64,000 bases of DNA from Candidatus Peregrinibacteria bacterium (GTDB lineage: Bacteria; Patescibacteriota; Gracilibacteria; UBA1369; UM-FILTER-53-11), in assembly GCA_016186205.1 (NCBI GenBank), contig JACPMA010000017.1:1-64000 (forward strand), given 5' to 3'. Both the position numbers and the translations under genes were made by a program. The first letter of the stretch is position 1. Each line of letters starts with the position of its first letter. Below, in pieces: positions 18,306-26,469 of this stretch. The notes below the pieces were generated by a model, which worked only from the letters and a program-made list of their open reading frames with translations, was not told where the DNA came from and ran no database searches.

Positions 18306-19379
18306 TCAATAAACTTCCGGTTTGCTTATTTGCCAACCGCCGCCTTTCCAGAAAAGTTTGAACTTCAGTCGATTGTTTGAAGCATCGGCGTCTTTCCGAA
18401 GTTCCAGCGGCGCATCAGCCGGCACAATTCCATCCAGCGCCACATAGCACGAAAATGACTTTTTCTTTTTTAAAGCATCCCATTTTTCGTCTAATGCGCT
18501 GAATTCATAAAAAATTTGCTGCGAACCGGAATTTGCCACTTTAAAATTAAAACCTTGCCATCCTTCATCATTCGGATATTCCTTGCGCAGCGTGCAGTCC
18601 ATACTGCCTTGTATAACCACGGTATCAGAAGCACTGCTTGCCGCAGCTATTCTAAAGCGCAAACCGAGTGCTTTTGTGCTCTTTTTTCTTTGCAGTTTTT
18701 TGCTTCCAAGCACTACGTCAATGAGTTTTATATCAATATCGCCAATGTCGTTTTCTGCATCTTCCACGTCTTCAAAATCATCCTCTGTTGGTTTTGTAAA
18801 AGTTATTCCGGGCGGCGCCACAGTAGTTTTCGGCGCCTCCGGACTTTTTGCCGTTTCATTTTTATTCACCCAATCATATCCGCCTTTCGCGTTCGGCACG
18901 CATTTCATTGTCAAAAAACTCTCCGCAAAAATTGTATAGTAGCTAGCGGAATCTTTTTTCACGCCGTCCCAATATTGGTAAATTTTCCCAGCCGCTGGAT
19001 TATATCGAAATGTCACGCGCAGACAGCCATAATTGGGTTCGATCTCGTGTCCGTATAGCTCCACTGCCTTTCCGGTTTCTTTATTGAGCTCCGCGCCGAT
19101 AAAATGAACATCACCATCTTTTTCCGAAATTACGAAAGTGCATTGGCCGGTGGCGTTTGATACGCAATATTCTTTTACATCTCCGGTGCCGGTTAAAATT
19201 TGCTGAACTTGAACATTTGGTGCAGCCGTTAGCATGTCTTTATATGCCCATATTGTAATTTTTGCTTCGGTCGCAGTTTGCGCATAAGCAAGAACTCCGC
19301 CGGCCAATACCCCAAGCACTACCAAAAGCGAAGCGCCTCTGCTGATATACGATAAACCGTGGGAATTTTCCTCTGTCAT
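18306..19379 (-). CDS. Secreted or membrane-anchored protein, unknown function
   Basis: 357 aa. Residues about 14-35 (ISRGASLLVVLGVLAGGVLAYAQTA) form a signal peptide or anchor. The mature part has two cysteine-containing beta-rich regions joined by an acidic linker (FEDVEDAENDIGDIDI); paired cysteines suggest disulfides, and a DsbA-like protein is encoded at 24707. No family recognised. First gene of a probable two-gene unit with the PG-binding-like protein. Confidence 0.6.
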   Translation of the reverse strand: MTEENSHGLSYISRGASLLVVLGVLAGGVLAYAQTATEAKITIWAYKDMLTAAPNVQVQQILTGTGDVKEYCVSNATGQCTFVISEKDGDVHFIGAELNKETGKAVELYGHEIEPNYGCLRVTFRYNPAAGKIYQYWDGVKKDSASYYTIFAESFLTMKCVPNAKGGYDWVNKNETAKSPEAPKTTVAPPGITFTKPTEDDFEDVEDAENDIGDIDIKLIDVVLGSKKLQRKKSTKALGLRFRIAAASSASDTVVIQGSMDCTLRKEYPNDEGWQGFNFKVANSGSQQIFYEFSALDEKWDALKKKKSFSCYVALDGIVPADAPLELRKDADASNNRLKFKLFWKGGGWQISKPEVY

Positions 19380-19476
19380 AGATTTTTGTTTTTATATAAT
19401 ATGCCCCGTTTATTACTATAATACCATAAACTAGTTTATTACGCAAATATACTGTTAATAACGGAATTTAAGGTTA

Positions 19477-20576
19477 AAAAGTGTGCCCGGGCGGGATAAA
19501 GCAATTAATTTGGTTGAATTTTTGGTCTACAAGTTATGGTTTTCTGATACTTGCAAAACCCGGTTGCCCAGATCATGAATGATTTTGGTGTACGGAATCC
19601 TCTGGCTCGATATTGAAGATCACGAATAAGCCCAATAAGATGCTCGGCGCTGTTGCTAGTTGTTGGCAAACAATAAAGTGGAAATTCCAAATACCTTCGA
19701 TAATCCAGATAGTGTTTTAAAAGTCCGGAAATCACCGTCCTGAACGCAGGTGAAGTGATTGTTGGTTTGATCACGGCAAGCTGGTTAAGTGCATCAATAG
19801 CTTCACGATCATCACGATACAAAACGCACTGAGCTAATTTTCTTAGTCGGATAGCCAGCTTGATGTTTTTCCCGCGTGATCCGCATGACATACAGTGCTG
19901 AATACGTGACAGCAGATGAAAATGACATCGCTGAACTATCCAACCAAAGCCTTTTGCAACTACAATAAGACCGGTGTGTCCATCGCATACCAATGCGATA
20001 ATCCGGTCATACACTTCTTGCGGCAGTCGTAGCAATGCTTCATTCCATCCATGGCCGGATTCGGTACCAACTTTCAAATATGGTGGCAAAATCACTGCTT
20101 TATTACCAGAAATACTTCTCAGAAGAATGAGATAGAGCGTATATTTCTTTCCATTGAAATATTCAACGAGACCATCAACGATGGCAATTAATGGTCCATC
20201 CGGAACCGGATGCCAAGAAGTTTTTTCGTTAAATATGCTCAAGGTTTTACGCAGACGAGCTGCACGAGTATGTCTATCCAGCGATGTTTTAGATAAATTT
20301 CCTCGAAAGTACCGAAGCAGAATCTCAAACTGAATCCTACGTTCAGTTCGTCCTCGTTTCCGCTTCTAAACACGCCATGTTTTTCGACAGCTTGAACATT
20401 GCCGACGACGTTGTCCAAAACGATAAACTGCCTCACCGCAGCAGATGGATTTCTCATGTATTTTGCTCATACACGAGAAAATGCCACAAAAATCCTTTTG
20501 AAGCCTTTTAGCAACGCCATTACCTTATCTCTCTATCAACCAAATTTATTTAACTATCCCGTCCGGGCACACTTTT
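19477..20576. mobile_element. Insertion sequence with about 22-bp terminal inverted repeats
   Basis: The left end AAAAGTGTGCCCGGGCGGGATA (19477-19498) matches the reverse complement of the right end TATCCCGTCCGGGCACACTTTT (20555-20576) with one mismatch. Internal TTTGGTTG also recurs near both ends. TTTAAGG occurs at 19467-19473 and 20574-20580 and may mark a target duplication, though the exact edge is ambiguous. The element of about 1.1 kb carries one transposase gene on the minus strand. It separates secreted-protein genes from the Fe-S genes. Confidence 0.85.
19505..20470 (-). pseudogene. Zinc-ribbon DDE transposase interrupted by TAG
   Basis: The track shows only the 245-aa part from a TTG. 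Reading the same frame upstream gives ATG 20470, then MSKIHEKSICCGEAVYRFGQRRRQCSSCRKTWRV, a TAG at 20368-20366, and KRKRGRTERRIQFEILLRYF running into the 245-aa part. The whole frame is about 321 codons. The zinc ribbon (CC..., CSSC), VDG and CDGHTGL aspartates and the late TTSNSAEH...RARGFR segment fit a DDE transposase related to the ISL3/IS256 groups; family not assigned. The amber codon separates the DNA-binding ribbon from the catalytic core, so it is probably inactive unless TAG is read through. Confidence 0.8.
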
Positions 20577-20605
20577 AAGGCGCACTCCGCTTCGCTTCGT
20601 GCGTG

Positions 20606-20992
20606 CTAAGCAAATGACTTTCCGCACCCGCAGGTACTGGTCATATTTGGATTGTTTATTTTTAGGCCGGTGGCTTCTAGGGAAGCTGTATATTCGATAT
20701 TGCTTCCTTTAATGAAACCGAGCGACATGAGGTTTAAAAAGAGTTTTGCGCCGTGAAATTCAAAAGTTTTTTCATCCGGCCCGGCTTTTTCCTGAAATGC
20801 CATAAAGTATTTAAAGCCCGCACAGCCGCCTGGAACCACGTCTATTTTAAGACCCCAACCTTGTTTTTCTTCGCGCTTGAGGAGGTCTTTGATATAGCCG
20901 GCAGCTTCCTCGGTCATAGCGAGGGTTTCTTTTGATTTGGGCGCGTCTGATTTTATTTTGGTGACGCTGCCGTCACCGTCGCAGCAAGACAT
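20606..20992 (-). CDS. Fe-S cluster assembly protein, IscA/ErpA (HesB) family
   Basis: 128 aa. A-type carriers pass Fe-S clusters to apo-proteins through three cysteines: here GGCAGFKY and the C-terminal CGCGKSF pair. The N-terminus has an extra SCCDGDGS segment with two further cysteines, absent from the typical family member of about 107 aa. It lies with the NfuA-like gene and a small orphan in one orientation, indicating a small Fe-S unit. Confidence 0.9.
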   Translation of the reverse strand: MSCCDGDGSVTKIKSDAPKSKETLAMTEEAAGYIKDLLKREEKQGWGLKIDVVPGGCAGFKYFMAFQEKAGPDEKTFEFHGAKLFLNLMSLGFIKGSNIEYTASLEATGLKINNPNMTSTCGCGKSFA

Positions 20993-21003
20993 AGTATGTA
21001 TGA

Positions 21004-21315
21004 TTAAGCTTGAGGCTGCATATAAGAAGCTCCGCCAGGGCCGCCTAGACGTTCTTCTAGCGCAGCGCGGATGGCCGCATTTATATCGCCTTGATGAGGA
21101 GTAAGATCAGCTTCATATATATGCGGTTGTCCCGGCAAGGTAGGGCCTGTAAAGCTTACGTATCCATTACGCACTTCAACTCTCGTGACAGTATGTGGCA
21201 CATTTTTCGGTCCGGCTTCCACTGTACGAATTTCACCCATCGACCCCGGAATACTATCGGCAATAACATCTCTATCCCTACGACCGTCTGAATTTACATC
21301 CGGATCTCTTCGCAT
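21004..21315 (-). CDS. Small orphan protein between the Fe-S genes
   Basis: 103 aa with no recognised domain. It starts with an acidic DPDVNSDGRRDRD stretch that resembles a calcium-binding DxNxDG loop, then a beta-rich part (TVTRVEVRNGYVSFTGP) and a helical end (INAAIRAALEERLGG). Spacing of 11 bp to iscA and 33 bp to nfu suggests co-transcription. Could be a real small gene; function unknown. Confidence 0.5.
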   Translation of the reverse strand: MRRDPDVNSDGRRDRDVIADSIPGSMGEIRTVEAGPKNVPHTVTRVEVRNGYVSFTGPTLPGQPHIYEADLTPHQGDINAAIRAALEERLGGPGGASYMQPQA

Positions 21316-21348
21316 AAAATAAATTTTAAAAAATAAATGTTGCGTTAA

Positions 21349-21627
21349 TTACTCAACAAGCTGAAGTTGTATATCTTCTTCCGGGAATTCTTCATTGATG
21401 GCGTTTTGAACGCCGTATTGGAGCGTGATGGAAGAAGCCATGCAGCCCACGCATGCGCCATGAAGTTTGACTTTGAGAATTTTTTCCTGCGTGAGTTCGA
21501 CGAGTTCGATTTCGCCGCCGTCCATTTGGATGAACGGCCGGATTTTTTCGTCAATGCATTGTTGGATGCGGCCGAAAAGATTCGTTTCTACTGCACCGAC
21601 TGCCTGTTTTGCTTTATTGTCAGCCAT
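21349..21627 (-). CDS. NifU C-terminal-domain (Nfu-type) Fe-S scaffold
   Basis: About 92 aa from ATG 21627: an Nfu domain with the cluster-binding CxxC in HGACVGCMASS and the conserved IRPFIQMDGGEIELVEL segment. It holds a 4Fe-4S cluster between two monomers and passes it on. The track start at 21654 is rejected because TATAAT ends 6 nt before ATG 21627, which would place the longer start upstream of transcription. First gene of the Nfu - orphan - IscA unit. Confidence 0.9.
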   Translation of the reverse strand: MADNKAKQAVGAVETNLFGRIQQCIDEKIRPFIQMDGGEIELVELTQEKILKVKLHGACVGCMASSITLQYGVQNAINEEFPEEDIQLQLVE

Positions 21628-21633
21628 GCGCCG

Positions 21634-21661
21634 ATTATAGCAAAAAACGCTCATCCGGCAA
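21634..21661 (-). promoter_or_regulatory. Leaderless promoter of the Fe-S unit
   Basis: On the minus strand TTGCCG, 16-nt spacer, TATAAT, CGGCGC, ATG. Both boxes are good and the start codon coincides with the expected transcription start. Confidence 0.65.
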
Positions 21662-21681
21662 GCCCAAAATGTTAAACTGGT

Positions 21682-23607
21682 GTGGTGATACGTATTATTT
21701 TCGGAATCGTTCTTCTTGTAGAAGTTTTTGCGCTGGCAAACCGTGGCGGCGGACCTCTTTTATCCCATCTGTTTTTAACCGGCGCTGCGGCTGCTATTTT
21801 GGTGATTTGTTATCTTAAAAAGATACAGTTGCGGCGCATGAACAGTTGGCCGATTTTGAGTTTTGCGGCATTTTTTATCTTTTTTGCGCTATCGCTTTTA
21901 GCTTCTCTTACGCCGGGCTACGACTTGGCTTGGTTGCTTTTGTTCGCCAACGCAGGCCTTTTGTTTTTTATAATCAGCAGCCTGGAAATTTCCGAAAAAG
22001 ATTTGCGGATTTTTTCCATCGGTTTGATTGGCGTTGCAGTTGCGGATACGCTCATCGGTTATTTTATTTATACCCAGACCGCATTCCCGCGTTTCGCAGG
22101 AACATTTATAGATCTCGCTGCGCCATACACTTCTTTTGGCAATGATTACGCCGATTTTATTTTGTTGATTTTGCCGCTTGCACTTGCGCGGTTTTTTGAA
22201 AAACACAGGCGTTTAACCACCACGGTTGTGTTCGGATTCGCCGCCGCAATTTTGTTTTCAGGATTTTTGTTGAGTTTTTCGCGAGCTGCATGGGTGAGTC
22301 TTTTCATAGTCATTATTTTAGCCGGAGTATGGTTTTTTTATTACAAAAGTTTTCCGCAAAACTTTACATCTCCGCGCCGTATTTTTATGCGACTGGCCGC
22401 TGGAATTCTTTTAACCGTTTTGCTTGTTACGGCGCTGCAGACTGTTCGAAGTAGAAAGTTTCAAACCACGCCTTTGTTTTATAAGGCTTTGTTTCAAGCG
22501 GACGAAGGAAGCGCATCCGTAAACGAAAGGATCGATTTTTGGAAAGGCGCTGTCAAGCTTATTGCCGAGCGTCCGCTTTTTGGAAGCGGTGTTTTGAGTT
22601 TCAAATATCTATACCCGCGCTATCAGGAAAAATTCGGCGCCAACTGGGATCATCCGCATAATCTATTTTTAAATATCGGAGTTGAAAACGGTATTTTTGC
22701 CGCGCTGTTTTTTATGGTTTTTCTCGGGAGCATAGCCGTCATTTGCGCGCGTTTTTTGTGGAAAAACCCCGGGCATGGAATTTTATTTTTTTTGCTGGGG
22801 TCGCTCGGGGCTTTTGGCCACAACCTTTTGGATTTAAATTTTATCGTTTCGAATTTTACCCTCTTTATCGTTTTTCTTGCGATTGGAGCCGCGCACGCGC
22901 GGGCGGCAAAATCGGTACAGCGGCTTCACAGCAGCATATTTATTCTGCGTTTTGCGATGATAGCGAGTTTATTGTTGGTTATGCTCGGTTTACACGAGGG
23001 GTTTTATAATTATCATTTTAAAAAAGGGCGCGCCGCACTGACATCTGGAAATCTTGGCGAAGCTACCCTGCGACTGGAAAAATCAAAAAATCTTTTTTTT
23101 CAGCGGGATTTGGCAAATTATCTTTCTGCTGCGTATAAAAAACAGTACGAATCGACGCGCGATATTGCGTGGCGGCAGAAAGAAATTCGGCTTCTTCGAG
23201 AAACCGATCAAGCAACGCTTGATGCAAAGCTTTTAAGCAGGCTTGGGGAAATTTACATGGATGAAAAGAAATACGCGGAAGCGGAAAATTTATTCACACG
23301 GGCGATAAATTTGGATTCGTCGAACAATTTGAAATATTATTTTCTTTTTCTTGATGCGCAGAAAAAACAGGGGAAGCGCACGCCGCCGGGGATGCGCGAA
23401 AAAATCAAAAACTTGCTCGCGGAATATATTACGATTCTGCGCTTCAACCATCATATGACTATTTTGACGGATAATCCTACTTACGCCGGCAAATTATATG
23501 ATTTTTTCAGCATGAGAAAGGAACGCGAGCAGCTTGATGCGATTTGGTTTGAGGAATTGATTAAATTTACGAGTAAATACGGGAAAGTTCCCAAGTCGGT
23601 TTTGTAA
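21682..23607 (+). CDS. O-antigen ligase/polymerase (Wzy/WaaL-like) with TPR tail
   Basis: 641 aa starting at GTG 21682 (GTG 21685 also possible). About 11 membrane helices occupy residues 1-425. The O-antigen ligase signature region is clear: SRAAWVSL in mid-protein, then NERIDFWKGAVKLIAERPLFGSG and HPHNLFLNIGVENG, the large outer loop that handles the glycan. Residues about 440-600 form TPR-like helices (LSRLGEIYMDEKKYAEAENLFTRAINLD). It probably polymerises or ligates a surface glycan supplied by the flippase at 2895. Divergent from the nfu promoter. Confidence 0.82.
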   Translation: MVIRIIFGIVLLVEVFALANRGGGPLLSHLFLTGAAAAILVICYLKKIQLRRMNSWPILSFAAFFIFFALSLLASLTPGYDLAWLLLFANAGLLFFIISSLEISEKDLRIFSIGLIGVAVADTLIGYFIYTQTAFPRFAGTFIDLAAPYTSFGNDYADFILLILPLALARFFEKHRRLTTTVVFGFAAAILFSGFLLSFSRAAWVSLFIVIILAGVWFFYYKSFPQNFTSPRRIFMRLAAGILLTVLLVTALQTVRSRKFQTTPLFYKALFQADEGSASVNERIDFWKGAVKLIAERPLFGSGVLSFKYLYPRYQEKFGANWDHPHNLFLNIGVENGIFAALFFMVFLGSIAVICARFLWKNPGHGILFFLLGSLGAFGHNLLDLNFIVSNFTLFIVFLAIGAAHARAAKSVQRLHSSIFILRFAMIASLLLVMLGLHEGFYNYHFKKGRAALTSGNLGEATLRLEKSKNLFFQRDLANYLSAAYKKQYESTRDIAWRQKEIRLLRETDQATLDAKLLSRLGEIYMDEKKYAEAENLFTRAINLDSSNNLKYYFLFLDAQKKQGKRTPPGMREKIKNLLAEYITILRFNHHMTILTDNPTYAGKLYDFFSMRKEREQLDAIWFEELIKFTSKYGKVPKSVL

Positions 23608-23618
23608 GAGGCTTTTTT

Positions 23619-24230
23619 ATGCAACTTTTGATCGCCACAAAGAACCCCGGGAAATTTTCTGAAATATCAGAGGTTTTGCGTTCACTGCCGCTTGAACTAT
23701 TAAGTCTGCGCAACCTCGGAATCAAAGATGAAGTCGAGGAGCATGGTGACACGCACGAAGCGAACGCAATTTTAAAAGCGCGCTATTTTTATGAAAAAAC
23801 CGGCTTGCCGACGCTTGGCGAAGATTCCGGAATTTACGTAGATGCGTTTCCAGGCGAGCTTGGCGTGCAGACACGGCGGTGGGAAGGGCTTCATCATGCT
23901 TCTGATGAAGAATGGGTTGAATATTTTTTGAAGAAGCTGGAAGTTTTTCCGAAAGAAAAGCGCACCGCAAAATTTGTGTGTGCGGCAGCGCTCATTTTTG
24001 ACAGCGCGTCTTTTAAAAAACCACATATATTCTTTGGAGAAACGCACGGAATTATTACACCGCAGCTCGAAGCTCCGCTTAAAGCCGGGATTCCGATTTC
24101 ATCATGCTTTCGTCCTGAAGGTTGCTCAAAAGTCTACGCGGCGCTTACAGCGGAAGAAAAAAACCGCGTAAGCCATCGCGGGAAAGCGATGCATGCAGTG
24201 AAGAATTTTTTAGAGCAATTACTGGTATAA
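23619..24230 (+). CDS. rdgB: RdgB/HAM1 non-canonical purine NTP pyrophosphatase
   Basis: 203 aa. Hydrolyses dITP/XTP to monophosphates and keeps deaminated purines out of DNA and RNA. Family motifs: N-terminal ATKNPGKFSEI, LGEDSGIYVDAFPGELGVQTRRW, and the C-terminal SHRGKAM. A little longer than E. coli RdgB (197 aa). It follows the ligase gene after 11 bp, and its stop is followed closely by the tRNA-Pro gene. Confidence 0.94.
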   Translation: MQLLIATKNPGKFSEISEVLRSLPLELLSLRNLGIKDEVEEHGDTHEANAILKARYFYEKTGLPTLGEDSGIYVDAFPGELGVQTRRWEGLHHASDEEWVEYFLKKLEVFPKEKRTAKFVCAAALIFDSASFKKPHIFFGETHGIITPQLEAPLKAGIPISSCFRPEGCSKVYAALTAEEKNRVSHRGKAMHAVKNFLEQLLV

Positions 24231-24263
24231 TATGGCGGCGAAATAAATAGGCAAAGTCAGTAT

Positions 24264-24340
24264 CGGGGTGTAGCGCAGATGGCTAGCGCGCTTCGTTCGG
24301 GACGAAGAGGTCCCGGGTTCAAATCCCGGCACCCCGACCA
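24264..24340 (+). tRNA. tRNA-Pro, anticodon CGG
   Basis: CGGGGTG acceptor pairs with CACCCCG; anticodon stem CTTCG/CGAAG with loop TTCGGGA; T-arm CCGGG-TTCAAAT-CCCGG; CCA encoded. It reads CCG. TATAAT at 24226-24231 lies 32 nt upstream. Its last 21 nt are repeated at 24483. Confidence 0.95.
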
Positions 24341-24503
24341 GTATTAGATTTAATTTCGGTACCATTGGTTTTGTACAAAATGGGATTTGAATGCCGGACC
24401 GCGCGGGCACCCGAGCGGAGCGAAGGGTCGCGCGGGAGGCAAGCCGGCGCGCCGAGCGCGAAGAGCGCGAGGACGGCGCCGGCAAATCCCGGCACCCCGA
24501 CCA
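24341..24503 (+). repeat. 163-bp insert ending in a duplicate of the tRNA-Pro 3' end
   Basis: CAAATCCCGGCACCCCGACCA occurs at 24320-24340 inside tRNA-Pro and again at 24483-24503. The intervening DNA holds an inverted T-arm copy (GGGATTTGAA) and a very GC-rich stretch with GAGCG/GCGAG units. This looks like an att-type scar left in a tRNA gene, or a decayed tandem tRNA copy. The conserved post-tRNA repeat follows the second copy, not the first. Confidence 0.7.
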
Positions 24504-24554
24504 CACACACGAGCTTTAGCGAGTATGCTTCGTTCTCTCGGCCCAGCAGGGCAG
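24504..24554 (+). repeat. Post-tRNA repeat, copy 1
   Basis: CACGAGC..AGCGAGT.TGCTTCGTTC.CTCGGCCC.GCAGGG matches the segment downstream of tRNA-Pro(GGG) at 29962-30010 at most positions. It can fold on itself (GCGAA/TTCGC type pairing). It may be a 3'-processing or termination element, or a mobile GC-rich repeat. Confidence 0.55.
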
Positions 24555-24588
24555 TATTTGCATACGCTAATATATTCTTTAGCAGGTT

Positions 24589-24614
24589 AAAATTCACTCA
24601 CATGAGTGAATTTT
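24589..24614. terminator. 12-bp perfect hairpin, AAAATTCACTCA-CA-TGAGTGAATTTT
   Basis: Ends in a T-run on both strands, so it could terminate tRNA-Pro transcription and insulate the dsbA promoter. The 2-nt loop would open to 4-6 nt in RNA. Confidence 0.5.
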
Positions 24615-24648
24615 AAAAGACAATTGATCTTTGGCAATACAGTGTAAA

Positions 24649-24677
24649 TTGGCAAGATGGGCGATTTCTGTTATACT
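24649..24677 (+). promoter_or_regulatory. Promoter of the DsbA-like gene
   Basis: TTGGCA, 17-nt spacer, TATACT; leader of about 23 nt to ATG 24707. Confidence 0.55.
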
Positions 24678-24706
24678 AATGAGAATATTTTTAACAAATA
24701 CTTAAT

Positions 24707-25450
24707 ATGCAAACAAAAGTGAATCCATGGATGGTATCTACCTTATTGCTCGCCGGACTTGTAATTGGTTTTGGCGTAGCGCAACTTCCGGCATTTGGCG
24801 CTGCGGCGAAAGAAGGAGCACAAGGCGAAAGACCGGCAGCTGTCCAACCCAAGCCTGCGCCGTCGCAAGCCGAACTTCCATCCGCAGCCAACGAAATCAA
24901 TCTTGCGCCAATATCAACATCTGACCATGTTCGCGGTCCGGCTAATGCGAAAATCACGCTTGTTGAATTTTCCGATACCGAATGTCCGTTCTGTAAACGT
25001 TTTCATTCCACTATGCAACAGGTTCTTCAGAAATATCCCAATGATGTGCGGTGGGTTTATCGGCATTTCCCGCTTGATCAACTTCATTCCAAAGCGCGTA
25101 AAGAAGCGGAAGCAACCGAATGCGCCAATGAACTTGGCGGGCCAGAAACATTCTGGGCGTATATTGACCGTCTTTTTGAAGTTACGCCGTCGAATGACGG
25201 CCTCGATCCGCAGCAGCTTCCGATCATCGCGGCTTATGTAGGCTTGGATAAATCAAAATTTGCATCATGTCTTGCAAGCGGAAAGTACGCACAGCACGTT
25301 GCGGACGATCTTGCAGGCGCTGAAGCGGCCGGCGGTAGAGGCACGCCGTATACTATCCTTCTTGCTCCTGACGGCTCAAAATACCCGCTTTCCGGTGCAT
25401 TGCCTTTTGAAAAAGTCGCAGCGACTATTGAACAGGCGCTTGGAAAGTAA
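24707..25450 (+). CDS. Membrane-anchored DsbA-family thiol oxidoreductase
   Basis: 247 aa. Residues about 9-32 (MVSTLLLAGLVIGFGVAQLPAFGAAA) are a signal anchor, followed by an Ala/Pro linker and a DsbA/BdbD-type thioredoxin domain with the active-site CPFC (FSDTECPFCKRFHS, about residue 97). RGTPYTILL carries the cis-proline. It would form or shuffle disulfides outside the membrane. Cys-containing secreted orphans such as 18306-19379 are possible clients. The 3' end overlaps the DUF3048 gene by 26 bp, convergent. Confidence 0.88.
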   Translation: MQTKVNPWMVSTLLLAGLVIGFGVAQLPAFGAAAKEGAQGERPAAVQPKPAPSQAELPSAANEINLAPISTSDHVRGPANAKITLVEFSDTECPFCKRFHSTMQQVLQKYPNDVRWVYRHFPLDQLHSKARKEAEATECANELGGPETFWAYIDRLFEVTPSNDGLDPQQLPIIAAYVGLDKSKFASCLASGKYAQHVADDLAGAEAAGGRGTPYTILLAPDGSKYPLSGALPFEKVAATIEQALGK

Positions 25451-26450
25451 AAGAATTTTGGAACGGTAATATTTCAATCCACACGGGCGTGAGATCTAAA
25501 AAAATCTCGCGCCCTTTTTCGTCAAAAAATTTTGTCGGAGATTCAAGCGATTCCTTTTTCCATTTTCCTTGGATGACGCGGCCATGCTGAAAAACCGTTG
25601 CTTCGCCATCGGCGATTGTTTTTATGGAAATTGTAAGCTGGGGGTCGCCGTTATCCCAAGCTTTGACGCGTTGGACTATTACCGTGCGAGGCGAAATTTG
25701 ATTGTTGTTTGCTTGATCTATATGCGGTTTTTTCGCCTGAAAGCGGTTGTATGAATTTGCCGCTGGATCATATTCATAATCAACACGATATGTTGGAAAG
25801 CCAAAATCGATCGAGACTTTAGATACAGCAGGATAATTTTCAAAATCCGCAGAGCGCTGCGTGCGCTGTGAATTTTTTTGCAGATTTTCCAAATGAGCCG
25901 GTTTCTGCCAAACCCAATTTTTATCCGCAGCCAATTTTTCCATCGCTTCGCGGCCGGAAAACATTGTGTGTTCAAGACTTGTTTTCCCCACATTTTCGCG
26001 CCGGAAATAATCTTCCAAAACAAACTGATCCGCATTTAAAATATCTTCTTTTGCGAGGCGCCGTAAGACGTCGCTGTGCCCGCCCACGTGTACATACACG
26101 CCTTTCCATTCGTGCATCCAGTCGAGAAAGTAACTGCGGGCGCTTCTAACCGGACCGAATTTTTCCGGAATATTTCCAGGCATAAAAATCGCCAAAAACC
26201 GCGTAATGCCGCCTTCGGTCGGCGCTTCATATACTTTGTCCGCTAAAGAAAGTCCTTTTTGAAACGGTCGCGCAAGCAGTTCATTTTCAATCATTACGCC
26301 GATAGGTGGAGTAAGCGGTTTGTAAAGATTGATACCCGGTGCGCCATCTATTCCGCGAAATATCAAAAACGCAAAATATCCAGCTGATGCAGCTGCAGTT
26401 ACGGCTAGAAATAAAAAAATGCCTTTTCGCAAAAACCGATATGCTGACAT
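25425..26450 (-). CDS. DUF3048 (YerB-like) membrane-anchored protein
   Basis: 341 aa with an N-terminal membrane segment (IFLFLAVTAAASAGYFAFLIF) and the DUF3048 hallmark PPIGVMIEN...GLSLADKVYEAPTEGGITRFLAIF...FGPVRSARSYFLDW, then the second half starting near PAVSKVSIDFGF. The family is extracytoplasmic with unsettled function; YerB is a lipoprotein in Bacillus, while here the anchor is a membrane helix without a lipobox. Confidence 0.85.
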   Translation of the reverse strand: MSAYRFLRKGIFLFLAVTAAASAGYFAFLIFRGIDGAPGINLYKPLTPPIGVMIENELLARPFQKGLSLADKVYEAPTEGGITRFLAIFMPGNIPEKFGPVRSARSYFLDWMHEWKGVYVHVGGHSDVLRRLAKEDILNADQFVLEDYFRRENVGKTSLEHTMFSGREAMEKLAADKNWVWQKPAHLENLQKNSQRTQRSADFENYPAVSKVSIDFGFPTYRVDYEYDPAANSYNRFQAKKPHIDQANNNQISPRTVIVQRVKAWDNGDPQLTISIKTIADGEATVFQHGRVIQGKWKKESLESPTKFFDEKGREIFLDLTPVWIEILPFQNSFTFQAPVQ

Positions 26451-26469
26451 AACTCATTGGATTATATCA

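Noticed and set aside
24390-24503. A second complete tRNA gene
   Set aside because: Only the T-arm/acceptor 3' end is present; no 5' acceptor, D-arm or anticodon arm can be folded.
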